Positions 1 to 8,560 of a stretch of 64,000 nt of DNA are shown in pieces. The translations under genes were made by a program, and so were the position numbers. This DNA comes from Salegentibacter sp. R32 (GTDB taxonomy: Bacteria; Bacteroidota; Bacteroidia; Flavobacteriales; Flavobacteriaceae), in NCBI RefSeq assembly GCF_008692195.1, contig NZ_RXOM01000068.1:1-64000 (forward strand), written 5' to 3'. Numbering within the stretch: position 1 is the first letter of the stretch; the number at the start of each line of letters is the position of its first letter. Below the pieces are notes generated by a model. It was not told where the DNA came from. It made no database searches and saw only the letters and a program-made list of their open reading frames with translations.

Positions 1-112
1 AAAGTACCTTCAATTATACCTGAATGAATTCATCTATAAGCTAAACCGAAGATATTTTGGGGAGAAGCTTTTCGATAGGCTCGTCATTGCTGGAATCACA
101 GGATATGACTAA
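1..112 (+). mobile_element. IS1595-family transposase, C-terminal end only (cut by window edge)
   Basis: Frame 2 is open from the window edge to a TAA at 110-112 and encodes 36 residues. The signature YLNEFIYKLNRR, followed by LFDRL, matches from memory the C-terminus of ISXO2-like transposases of the IS1595 family, where a Tyr/Glu/Phe/Asn-Arg-Arg helix ends the DDE-type domain. Only the tail is present, so intactness cannot be judged. It converges on the alpha-2-macroglobulin gene, whose stop lies 97 bases further on. No terminal inverted repeat could be recognised between the two. The assignment is good for the family, not for a named element. Confidence 0.75.
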
Positions 113-175
113 TTACGGATATTCAAATAACACAATATAGGTATAATAAAACTTCATTACTTTATTCATAAAATT

Positions 176-198
176 GCTTCGACAAGCTCAGCATGACA
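176..198. repeat. Dispersed short repeat at end of A2M gene
   Basis: A short stretch containing TTCGACAAGCTCAGCATGAC lies between the transposase tail and the A2M stop codon. I recall this sequence as a common intergenic repeat in many bacterial genomes, Bacteroidetes included. Only one copy was noticed in this window, so the repeat call rests on memory. Apart from this and the transposase tail, nothing else was seen in bases 1-208. Confidence 0.35.
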
Positions 199-208
199 AA
201 ACTCAAAA

Positions 209-3200
209 TCACTGCACCACTTTAATCCATTGACCTTTGGTTCTTGCAAAATAGGTGTTGTCGTACATCGCTTCGGCTTGTGTGCCCGGCAAATAATACG
301 TACCTAAATAAGAAGCGTTCAATTTCACCGAGAAAGTTTTGGTTTTCTTACTGCCCAATTCAAAATAAAAATTTACCCGATCGTCTCGAATATCTTTATA
401 ATCGGCTTCACCATCGGCGCCACCATTTAAATCGGTAAAACTAGTATTTACCACTTCCCACCCACTTGGGAAAATTTGTGAAAGCGCAATATTATCTACA
501 TTATCCATCGAAATATTGGTAACGCTCACTTTTGCGGTGACTTCTGTTCCTTGTCTTAATTCAGAAACATCGATGCTGTTGCCAGCGCCATCTACAAATC
601 TAGTTTTTACAGCAAGTTTACTTTGGCTGGTTAATTCTTCACCTAACGGAAGTTTTCCGCTTTGCGAAACTGTCACATACAAAATATTGTCTTTCTGGTT
701 TTCTAAACTCAATTGGTTACTACCCATTTTTACCTTCAAATCTCGTTTAGCTAATGCCTTCGTGGTTTGAATGTTTTCGCTATTTCCGTTGAGTTCATAG
801 TTTACTTCAACAGACTTTCCGCCATTTTTATTGGCCATTTTCGCTAAAGCTAATAATGCGTAAGAAGTTTCTTGCGTGCTGTACCAACGAGAAGAAGATA
901 AATTTTTCGCTAATGAAATTGCTAGTTCTCGTTGTTGATTATCTTCTAAAACAACCATGGTTTCTAAGGCCATCGCTTTGTTTCTAAACGGCGAACCATA
1001 GGTGTAATAGCTATAATCTTTGCTTTCAAAATTAATGTTGGCGGTTGCGGCAATTTCTTTTGCTACACGATCTTTTCCTGCTAGCGCGTAAGCGGCAGCC
1101 AATCGCCATTTAGCATCATTACTCATTTCTCCAGATTCACGTAAACGGTTCATCGCTGCTAATTCCGGTTGCCCTGCTAAAGCTAAGGTGTAAAGACGGT
1201 AAGCCTGAATTAAACTTGAATTGTAGCGAGTTCTCGAATTTCGCCATTGTCGGGCTTCGTTTCTTTGGTAACGCATCCAATTGCTTAAAAAGGTAATCGG
1301 TAAAGCGTAACCTTTTTTCTTAGCTTCTAACATAAAATGACCGGCATAATTGGTGCCCCATTCGTTAGCATTGCCACTTCCGGGCCAGTAACTTAAACCG
1401 CCGCTTGCCGTTTGAAAATTGTTTAAGCGGTTAATGGCGTGTTTAATATTCTCTTCTATTTCTTGTTTTTTGTTGAAGGAAAGATCAAAAATATCTCCCA
1501 TAAATAACTGCGGAAATGCTCCGGAAGTCGTTTGTTCTACACAACCGTGTGGATATCGAATTAAATACTCAATTCGTTTGCTGAAATCCATCGGAGGAAG
1601 TGTTGAAAATTCTACGGAAGCAGCATTACTTCCTTCAACCCCAAAAGTAGTCAGGTCAATTTCTTGGCTTTGCTTATTTTCTAAAGTATAGGTTGTTGAT
1701 TTTTGAGTAATAGGATTCGGATTCTCCACATCAATCTCTACCAATGTTTTCGCTTTTTCTCCGTTTCCGGAAGCGTAGATCTGAAAGGTTTGTGGCTGAT
1801 CGGTCGCTTTTACTTCAAATTCAAAATTTACGATTTGTTCGCCTACTTCGTTAAAAGAAATATTTTTGGAAGTTTCTCCAACAGCTGTGAAAGCTTCATC
1901 GGCTTTTACTTCAACCTTTACATTTTTTACTTGCTTTTCCATCGCAAAAACAGTCACCGGTAAAGTCACTTTTTCTCCCGGAGAAAGTTTTCTAGGCAAA
2001 GAAGCCAAGACCATTAAAGGTTTTCTTACCGGAGTTACTTTTTCAGCATTTCCGTAGGCAGAAGTTGAATGATCTCCGGCAACGACCATGGTTTTTACTG
2101 AGCCTACATAATTTGGCATAAATAATTGGTGCGTTTTCGATTCGCCTGCTTTTAAATGAAACGGACCTAAATACGTGACTACCGGTTTAAAACGATCGGC
2201 TTTTCTATTTTTAGCTCCGGCTGCCGCATCGCCACCACCGATTTCATAAATATTCTCCACGCTACCGGAATAGGCACCGATCACATCATCAAAAATATCG
2301 TAGGTTTTAACGCCTAAAGCTTCGCGAGCATAGAAAGCACCGTGAATATTTGGCGTGGTAAATCTTGTTAAATCGAGTAAACCTTCATCGACCACGGCAA
2401 GAGTGTAAGTCATTTCTCGATCTTGAGTTTCAGAAACTTTTACGGTATAATTTTCTTCCGGTTTAAGCACTTCCGGCATTTCAATTTTAGGTTGAAGTTT
2501 TGTTTTTGGGTTTTCAACCATTAGCGGAATTACTCCGTATAACCGAATAGGTAAATCATTTTTGGTTTGTGCGTGAGCTTGCAATAAAGAAATATTCACA
2601 TAAACATTCGGTGCCATTTCTTTGGTAAGCGGAATTTTAACTTGCGTTTCTCCTTTTTGCGTGGCTACCCATTGTTTAGAAAGTACTTCGGTACCGTTTT
2701 CAATACTAATAAAAGCGCTTCCTTTACTTCCTGAAGGGAACGTGATAACAGCTTCTTCACCAACTTTATAGTTTTCTTTATCGGCAGAAAAAACGAGCAT
2801 TTTAGAACTTTCTGCATTGGCTCCGGAAGGGCGTTTCCACCAATTTCTATAAAAATAAACGGTTTTACCGGTCGCGTGACCAGAAGCTTTATCGATCACT
2901 CGAATTAAATAACGACCACCATTTCGTTCAGGAATATTCAAGGTAAACTGACCTCTACCATTAGCGCCTGTAGAAACGGTAAAATCTTTTACAGGTCGGT
3001 ACGTATTGGTGTTTTCATAACGAGAAAGATTATCGCGACCGCGGCTCCACCACCAACGCCATTCGATCTCAAACACTTTTACTTCTAATTCGCGATTGCC
3101 AGAAACTTCACCTTGCGCATCAACGCTTACTACATCGAAAACAGTATTTTCGTCGGTATAATAAGAACCGTAGCGATGAGGTTCTGGTGCGAGTAAACCA

Positions 3201-5764
3201 ACAAAATAATCGTAAGGCGCCAAGTTTTTAGAAAATACATCGATCGAGAAATCGCCGCCACCTTCAAAAACTTTGGTTAAAAAGGTTGCTTTTAGCATTC
3301 CCGGAGATTTTTCATTCAGCTCAATTTTTTTACTGAAATAAGCTTCGCCTTCAGAAGAAAGTTGCGTTTCTAACATGGGTTGCTCGATCTTCTCAAAACT
3401 ACGAACAGGATCGATAAAATCGTAGTTGGTAAATTTGTCGAAAGCACTTGAAGTTGAAGTGAGCGTTACTTCCATTTCAGCTTTTAAATTTCTTGCCGGC
3501 GCGCCGTGTAACCACGTAGAACTTAAATTACCCGAAATAGGTTGAGTTGCATCGAGAATTTCATCGTCAAAATCGATCTTAATTTTTAATCGGTTAGGTT
3601 TTACGGTAGCGACTTTTAGATTTTTAGAAAAGCTGGCGCCGCCTACGTGAACCGTCGCATTCCAATTTCCGGTAGGATCGGTATCTTGGGTAGCGATAGG
3701 AAAGTAGTAAAAACCATTTTTAGCTTGTTGCGGATTCACATTTTCACTTAAGATCTCTTGTTTTACTAATTTTCCGCGAGCATCGGTCACTTCTAACTTG
3801 ATCGGATGGTTTTTAGGTAAAGGATTGGCTTGGTCATTCAATGCGAAAGTTAAATGAATCGTATCTCCCGGCCGATGAACACCACGTTCAGTATATAAAA
3901 AACCTTTTAAACCTTTTTCTAAAATTTTACCGGAAACATCAAACTTGCTTAGAGAAAGTGCATTCCCATCATCCAGTTTTGCATAGGCATAATTCTTTCC
4001 TTTGTGCGCAATGGCAAAAGCGGCACGTTTATCACTATCGATAATGGCAAAACCTTCTTCATCTGTAGTCATTGAAGCGATAAGTTGTTGCTGGTAATTA
4101 TAAATTTCTACCGTAACACCGGGTTCTGCTGTTGCATTTAATAAGTTGGTCGTAGCAAAATGATAAGAACGATTATTACTTTCTTTAACGATAAAACCAA
4201 GATCAGAGCCTAACACATTGGTGACGGCAAAACGATTTTCTCGATAATAAGAGATGTGACAAGGGTTGTCGCGTTCTTGCCAGTTGTAAGGGGAGTTTCG
4301 CCAATCGTAAATTTCGTTATCCCAATATTGCTCTTCACGTTCTTCTTCATCACTAATGCTGGCGTTTTGGTAACGCTCATTTTGCTCTGTTGGGGTTTCT
4401 TCGGTTTCACTTCCGCAGTCAAAAGTGCTATAAGCTTTTTTAAAACTTATTTCTACCTGATACATCGCTCCGGGATCGGCTTTAATGTAATCTGAAATAT
4501 TAAGCGCGTGCGCCTTCCAAGAACTTAGCTCAAACTCGTTATTGGTATTTAATGAAATTGTTTTTCTAGCAACGCGTCTTCCTACACGACGAAGGTTGTA
4601 AGAATTTTCTTCGTGCAATTCGGCGTTTTGTAAAAACTGAAGCATATTGTCTTCATAAATTTTAATCACACGAACATCGACTGCAGAAAGGTTAACGCTT
4701 TCAAAATAAATAGGGGTTTGCTCAGAATTTGGTAAAATAACGCCTTGTGAAAGCAAACGTATGGCCGGTTTGAGTTGTTGAAAAGAAAGCGTCTCAGAAA
4801 AATCTTTTTTAAGTTGATAACCGTAGCTGTTTTTAATTCCTTTGAAAATATCGATTTTTATTGCGCTCGTAATTCGGTTAGAAGGGTAAACGTGCAGCAC
4901 ATTTCCGTCAACTTCAAAGCGGAGTTTATTTTGATTTTGAATATTTACTAAACCGTCAAAATTTTGATCTTCTTGTAAAGGGTCTGAAAAATTGATCGAA
5001 ACCGAACTTTGTTCACCACGAGACGAGCGTAAATCGATCACGGTAAAATTGTTTTTTCCCGGAATCGGGAAAGTATTTTTACCTTCATTTTCTGCTTTGA
5101 TCGGTTTACCATCCCAGGAAATTTCTACTTGAGAATCATCAATTTTACGCTGAATGCTATCGATGGTAAACGTGAAATAGTTAGCATCGGCTGTCTCTTC
5201 CGGCCAAGTGATCTTTAGATTTTTTCCTTCTTGATCTGCTTCAATAATTTTTTTAGCATTTTTTAGCTGAATCACATCCGAAGCTTCTAAAGTTCCGGTG
5301 ACGTATTGCCATTCTTTGTCGTAAGACTGTAAATTATCAAGGTTAATTTTGAAGTTGGGCTGAATGGTTTTAAAACTGAAAGTAAAACTCTCGAATCCAT
5401 CTTTTACGTCTTCGTATAATTCATCTAGATCTAGCCGAACCGAATATTCGGTATCGGGTTCTAAATAGTTTTCCGGTTTAAATAATAAGGTAGTACTGTT
5501 TTCTATAAGTAACTTTCCTTTTGTTGAAGGTGTAACTTTTATGTATTTTGAAGGAATTTCCTGCGTCATTTCAAATTGCTCCAAAGGCTGTGCTAAGTCA
5601 ATACGAATAGGATCGGCAATAGAAGACCTGCCTTGCGTATGAAAAGAAATATATTCTTTAAATCTAAACAGATTGTCGGTATTTTTTGTGGTAGTGTCTT
5701 TGTCTTTACAAGCGGAAATAAGGCATAAGCACAGCAGGGCAAATGCTCGATAAATGTTTTTCAT
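209..5764 (-). CDS. Thioester-containing alpha-2-macroglobulin family lipoprotein
   Basis: A 1851-residue bacterial alpha-2-macroglobulin, a large periplasmic or surface protease trap. The signal peptide ends in a lipobox with Cys19 (ISAC) followed by KDKD, so the protein is lipid-anchored. The middle carries MG-type beta domains with the typical 'RGVHRPGDTIHL' MG2 signature. The thioester motif GCVEQ is intact with Cys1408, so covalent trapping of cleaving proteases is plausible. An alpha/alpha-toroid complement-like domain and a C-terminal receptor-binding-like beta domain follow. In many bacteria this class sits beside pbpC (PBP1C); no pbpC is in this window, and the downstream side is occupied by an IS1595 transposase tail. 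The start ATG is followed directly by a good signal peptide. The family call is certain; the target protease is unknown. Confidence 0.93.
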   Translation of the reverse strand: MKNIYRAFALLCLCLISACKDKDTTTKNTDNLFRFKEYISFHTQGRSSIADPIRIDLAQPLEQFEMTQEIPSKYIKVTPSTKGKLLIENSTTLLFKPENYLEPDTEYSVRLDLDELYEDVKDGFESFTFSFKTIQPNFKINLDNLQSYDKEWQYVTGTLEASDVIQLKNAKKIIEADQEGKNLKITWPEETADANYFTFTIDSIQRKIDDSQVEISWDGKPIKAENEGKNTFPIPGKNNFTVIDLRSSRGEQSSVSINFSDPLQEDQNFDGLVNIQNQNKLRFEVDGNVLHVYPSNRITSAIKIDIFKGIKNSYGYQLKKDFSETLSFQQLKPAIRLLSQGVILPNSEQTPIYFESVNLSAVDVRVIKIYEDNMLQFLQNAELHEENSYNLRRVGRRVARKTISLNTNNEFELSSWKAHALNISDYIKADPGAMYQVEISFKKAYSTFDCGSETEETPTEQNERYQNASISDEEEREEQYWDNEIYDWRNSPYNWQERDNPCHISYYRENRFAVTNVLGSDLGFIVKESNNRSYHFATTNLLNATAEPGVTVEIYNYQQQLIASMTTDEEGFAIIDSDKRAAFAIAHKGKNYAYAKLDDGNALSLSKFDVSGKILEKGLKGFLYTERGVHRPGDTIHLTFALNDQANPLPKNHPIKLEVTDARGKLVKQEILSENVNPQQAKNGFYYFPIATQDTDPTGNWNATVHVGGASFSKNLKVATVKPNRLKIKIDFDDEILDATQPISGNLSSTWLHGAPARNLKAEMEVTLTSTSSAFDKFTNYDFIDPVRSFEKIEQPMLETQLSSEGEAYFSKKIELNEKSPGMLKATFLTKVFEGGGDFSIDVFSKNLAPYDYFVGLLAPEPHRYGSYYTDENTVFDVVSVDAQGEVSGNRELEVKVFEIEWRWWWSRGRDNLSRYENTNTYRPVKDFTVSTGANGRGQFTLNIPERNGGRYLIRVIDKASGHATGKTVYFYRNWWKRPSGANAESSKMLVFSADKENYKVGEEAVITFPSGSKGSAFISIENGTEVLSKQWVATQKGETQVKIPLTKEMAPNVYVNISLLQAHAQTKNDLPIRLYGVIPLMVENPKTKLQPKIEMPEVLKPEENYTVKVSETQDREMTYTLAVVDEGLLDLTRFTTPNIHGAFYAREALGVKTYDIFDDVIGAYSGSVENIYEIGGGDAAAGAKNRKADRFKPVVTYLGPFHLKAGESKTHQLFMPNYVGSVKTMVVAGDHSTSAYGNAEKVTPVRKPLMVLASLPRKLSPGEKVTLPVTVFAMEKQVKNVKVEVKADEAFTAVGETSKNISFNEVGEQIVNFEFEVKATDQPQTFQIYASGNGEKAKTLVEIDVENPNPITQKSTTYTLENKQSQEIDLTTFGVEGSNAASVEFSTLPPMDFSKRIEYLIRYPHGCVEQTTSGAFPQLFMGDIFDLSFNKKQEIEENIKHAINRLNNFQTASGGLSYWPGSGNANEWGTNYAGHFMLEAKKKGYALPITFLSNWMRYQRNEARQWRNSRTRYNSSLIQAYRLYTLALAGQPELAAMNRLRESGEMSNDAKWRLAAAYALAGKDRVAKEIAATANINFESKDYSYYTYGSPFRNKAMALETMVVLEDNQQRELAISLAKNLSSSRWYSTQETSYALLALAKMANKNGGKSVEVNYELNGNSENIQTTKALAKRDLKVKMGSNQLSLENQKDNILYVTVSQSGKLPLGEELTSQSKLAVKTRFVDGAGNSIDVSELRQGTEVTAKVSVTNISMDNVDNIALSQIFPSGWEVVNTSFTDLNGGADGEADYKDIRDDRVNFYFELGSKKTKTFSVKLNASYLGTYYLPGTQAEAMYDNTYFARTKGQWIKVVQ

Positions 5765-5861
5765 GAAGCACGAGGTTTGTTGGTCTTTAAAGTTAAAGAA
5801 ATACTAACGAAAATTATCGTTATTAATTAGAATTTTTTGTTTTTAATTTTAAAACGCCTTT

Positions 5862-6052
5862 ACTTTTTTTCATTGCCAAAAAAAGTAACAAAAAAGTCTA
5901 GGCTTACTATAAAATTATAGTAAAATACTACGGAAACCCCAGCCACGGATGAAAAGAAACTTAACCTTCCTACGGTCGGTCTCAAACAGCTTTTCATCCA
6001 ATCTCCAATGCTGCTTCCTTGATTTTGGAAATTTTATAGATAGGCCGTTTTG
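5862..6052. repeat. Intergenic palindromic repeat between A2M and LytTR regulator genes
   Basis: This non-coding gap of about 290 bases holds a structured sequence. A 16-base palindrome lies near 5906-5921 (ACTATAAAATTATAGT). A perfect 10-base inverted repeat, GGATGAAAAG at 5947-5956 and CTTTTCATCC at 5990-5999, encloses a 33-base loop. The stretch starting 'cattgccaaaaaaagtaac' and the 'cttcctacggtcggt' core resemble a dispersed intergenic repeat I recall from other flavobacterial genomes. Only one copy is present here, so the repeat status is from memory. No ORF is supported. Confidence 0.45.
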
Positions 6053-6056
6053 AAAA

Positions 6057-6764
6057 TTATTTCAACTTTTCTAAAACTTCATTTTTATAGGAACGGCTTA
6101 TGGGAAGGGCTTGGTTTTCAATTTCGATAAATTCGTGGGTGTAGGCTTGAATGTGTTTTAAATTGATGATAAATGAACGATGAATTCTTAGAAAAGAAGT
6201 TGTGGGTAGTTTTTCCTCATATTCTGAAAGGGAATCACGCGTGACCCAAACTTTAGCTGAAGTATGAAATTTTAAATAATCGCCAGTACTTTCAACATAA
6301 AGAATTTCAGCTAGATTAATTTTTACCATTTTCCTGTCGGCACGAATGTAAATGGAGTCAGAAGTTAAAAGACGTTCTTGCGATAGGGTAGTTTTTTTAG
6401 TTGGATGAAGCTCGGTGTATTTTTGAATAGCTTTTAAGAATCTTTCAAAAGAAATGGGTTTAAGTAAATAATCTAAGGCTTGTACTTCAAAACCATCGAG
6501 GGCATATTCCCGATACGCAGTGGTGAAAATTACTTGGGTTGGTTTGTCTAAAGCTTTGGCCAATGAAATACCAGTAAGTTCCGGCATGTTGATGTCTAAA
6601 AACAATAAATCGATAGATTTTTGCTGAAGCGTTTGAAAAGCTTCCATTCCGTTTTTACAGGTTCCAATGAGTTCCAAAGTATCTATTTTTGCGACATAGC
6701 TACAAATAATTTCTCTCGCCATCGGCTCATCATCTACCACCAAACAAGTAATTTTCTTTTCCAT
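6057..6764 (-). CDS. LytTR-family response regulator
   Basis: A 235-residue two-component response regulator. The N-terminal receiver domain (about residues 4-118) has the acidic pair D11-D12, the phospho-acceptor D57 (LFLDINMP), T81 and K102 (LLKP). The C-terminal LytTR DNA-binding domain (about 135-235) contains the usual 'LYVES.GDYLKFHT' and 'FLRIHRSFIIN' segments. It starts 4 bases after the stop of the upstream histidine kinase gene, so the two are co-transcribed and form a cognate pair. LytTR regulators usually bind direct repeats in promoters of cell-envelope or secreted-factor genes; the targets here are unknown. The family is certain. Confidence 0.95.
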   Translation of the reverse strand: MEKKITCLVVDDEPMAREIICSYVAKIDTLELIGTCKNGMEAFQTLQQKSIDLLFLDINMPELTGISLAKALDKPTQVIFTTAYREYALDGFEVQALDYLLKPISFERFLKAIQKYTELHPTKKTTLSQERLLTSDSIYIRADRKMVKINLAEILYVESTGDYLKFHTSAKVWVTRDSLSEYEEKLPTTSFLRIHRSFIINLKHIQAYTHEFIEIENQALPISRSYKNEVLEKLK

Positions 6765-6768
6765 CGTA

Positions 6769-7824
6769 TTAAAAGCTGAGTTTTAAATCTACTATAAATT
6801 TTTGTTCTTGTTGAAGAATTTTCAAGTCGTGTTTTTCAGGATAAAGCAATTGTAAACGCTTTTGAATGTTTTTAATACCAATTCCGCTTTGTTTAGTTTC
6901 GGTAGCTTGACAAGTGTTTTCAATGTGAAAATGAAGCTGATTTTGTTTTTCTTCCATCTTAATTTCGACTTGTAAAAAACCGTTGAGGATTTTCCCGTGT
7001 TTAAAGCTATTTTCGACGAACGGTAAAAACAGCATCGGACTGATTTGCCGGTGAGGGTTTTCAATTTGCTGCGAAAATTTAACTAAAAGTGTATCTTGAA
7101 ACCGCATTTGTTCTAACGCAATATAATCTTGAATGTTCTTTAGTTCTTCTTCTAAACTCACTTTTTCTTTTTGCGTTTGGTAAAGAATGTAATCTAAAAG
7201 ATTGGAAAGTTTCAATACCATTTCCGGCGCTTCTTCTTTTTTGGATAAGGTGAATCCGTAAATGGTATTCAGCGAATTGAATAAAAAATGCGGATGGATT
7301 TGCATTTTCAACGTGTCTAATTGTTGCTTTTTTAGCTCTAATTCAGTCGTAAGGAATTGTTGTTTCAGCTGTTCTTTTTCGGTGGAGGTTTGGTACAGAT
7401 GAACAATTACCTGAAACACCGTCGCGAATAAAATAACCATTAAAATTCCCAGTAAAATAAAGGGTAAACTTTTGGTGATGGGCGTAATTTCTTCGGTTTG
7501 AAAATCTTGTAGAAATACCAAAGCATATAAAATAGATTGAATGCTCAGATAAGAGGTGATGATGAGTGTGTAGCAACTATACAAAGCATACCAGCCGTAT
7601 TTTTTAGCGATTAAATACTTTGGGATTAAATAGTAAACAAACACATAAGCGGAAGCCATCGTGACCGGCATCAAAAAGAGCGTGAACCGATTTACATAGG
7701 CCGTGTTCGTGCTTCCATAGCCTAAAAAATAGGTGAAAAAGAAATACATGCCCATCCAAAAAAGTAGATGAATAAGTATTTCTAGAAATTTCTTAAAGAG
7801 TTTATTCCGCTTCATGACCGTCAC
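6769..7824 (-). CDS. LytS/YehU-type sensor histidine kinase
   Basis: A 351-residue membrane histidine kinase. Four hydrophobic helices lie in residues 12-142, with no extracytoplasmic sensor domain. A short coiled-coil linker (about 145-172) leads to the His_kinase motif QIHPHFLFNSLN with phospho-accepting His179. A HATPase_c domain follows, with an N-box (ENSFKHG) and a G-box (GIGIKNI). It forms an operon with the downstream LytTR regulator. Kinases of this class sense through the membrane helices or their surroundings. An in-frame ATG at codon 4 is an alternative start and changes little. Confidence 0.94.
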   Translation of the reverse strand: MTVMKRNKLFKKFLEILIHLLFWMGMYFFFTYFLGYGSTNTAYVNRFTLFLMPVTMASAYVFVYYLIPKYLIAKKYGWYALYSCYTLIITSYLSIQSILYALVFLQDFQTEEITPITKSLPFILLGILMVILFATVFQVIVHLYQTSTEKEQLKQQFLTTELELKKQQLDTLKMQIHPHFLFNSLNTIYGFTLSKKEEAPEMVLKLSNLLDYILYQTQKEKVSLEEELKNIQDYIALEQMRFQDTLLVKFSQQIENPHRQISPMLFLPFVENSFKHGKILNGFLQVEIKMEEKQNQLHFHIENTCQATETKQSGIGIKNIQKRLQLLYPEKHDLKILQQEQKFIVDLKLSF

Positions 7825-7992
7825 AATTTCCGTATTTTCAATGAAACTTCAGCAGTTTTGCGACCAATTGCATGTATTTTTCTATAGATAACAGAAAAAA
7901 TGCGGCTTTCAGGAACTTCTTGTAAAATTGGTTAAAACCACGTTGAAACACGTTGTCGGTCGATTAAAAATAAATCGGCTTGCATTTGCCAG

Positions 7993-8000
7993 TAGTTTTG
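7993..8000 (+). promoter_or_regulatory. -7 box TAGTTTTG upstream of the small MotA/TolQ-like gene
   Basis: The octamer fits the Bacteroidetes consensus TAnnTTTG and lies 30 bases before the preferred ATG at 8030. That placement favours the shorter gene model over an upstream start at 7928. No TTG at the expected -33 spacing was found. Confidence 0.45.
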
Positions 8001-8029
8001 AAATGTGTTTAACTTTAAAACTGAAAATT

Positions 8030-8428
8030 ATGCAAACGTTATCTATTCATCTTATCCCAAATGTAATTAGTCTTTCACTTACCGATAGATTAAACGAAGG
8101 AGGACCGCTTTTTATGTACACTATATTATTGGTGTTGTTGGCGATTGTGATTTTATTTATTGTTGAATTAATTCAATGGAAAAACCTTCCGAAAACCATG
8201 AGCTTGATAAGTTCTTTAAGCCTTTTTGCTTTGGTTTGGGGATTTTTAGGTCAGCTTATCGGTTTAATTTCTGCTTTTGATAGTATTGAAGCGATTGGTG
8301 AAAGTTTATCGCCAGCTTTAATTGCCGGTGGTCTTAAGGTAGCTTCGTTAGCTCCGGTTTTTGGAATGATTACTTTTTTAATTGGTAGAGTAGCCATTAT
8401 TGTGTTGACGATTTTGAAAAAGGAATAG
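8030..8428 (+). CDS. Small MotA/TolQ/ExbB-like membrane protein
   Basis: A 132-residue integral membrane protein. The ATG at 8030 is preferred over an in-frame codon at 7928 because the upstream extension is non-hydrophobic, is not protein-like, and would include a -7 promoter box. Three hydrophobic helices are visible: about 23-43, 52-74 and 90-128 (the last probably broken). The segment GFLGQLIGLISAFDSI followed by 'ALIAGGLKVASLAPVFGM' resembles the conserved core of the MotA/TolQ/ExbB proton-channel family, but the protein is shorter than the usual 200 or more residues and has no ExbD partner nearby. It may be a stand-alone small homologue. The family is fairly sure; the function is unknown. 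Confidence 0.7.
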   Translation: MQTLSIHLIPNVISLSLTDRLNEGGPLFMYTILLVLLAIVILFIVELIQWKNLPKTMSLISSLSLFALVWGFLGQLIGLISAFDSIEAIGESLSPALIAGGLKVASLAPVFGMITFLIGRVAIIVLTILKKE

Positions 8429-8452
8429 TTTGGTGTTGCCAAAAACCAACCC

Positions 8453-8552
8453 TGTCTAAATAAATTTTAGACATTCCTCCTTGGGAAAGAGGGAAGCTGT
8501 TCAGAAATGAAAAAAAGTAAGATTAAAGTTCCCCTTCTTTTAAAAAAAGAGT
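8453..8552. repeat. Hairpin-rich intergenic repeat after the MotA/TolQ-like gene
   Basis: The gap between the two convergent genes contains the inverted repeat TGTCTAAA/TTTTAGACA (about 8454-8473), then a CCTCC/GGGAAAGAGGGAA stretch and a CCCCTTC/GTTAGGGGAC pairing near 8529-8560. The arrangement of small hairpins loosely resembles the composite repeats at 48-54 kb. It may also serve as a terminator for the isoaspartyl peptidase gene. The evidence is structural only. Confidence 0.4.
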
Positions 8553-8560
8553 TAGGGGAC

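Noticed and set aside
4210-4495. Overlapping ORFs on both strands inside the A2M gene, one hydrophobic
   Set aside because: They are frame shadows of a large, clearly coding gene, with no start context and no recognisable domain.
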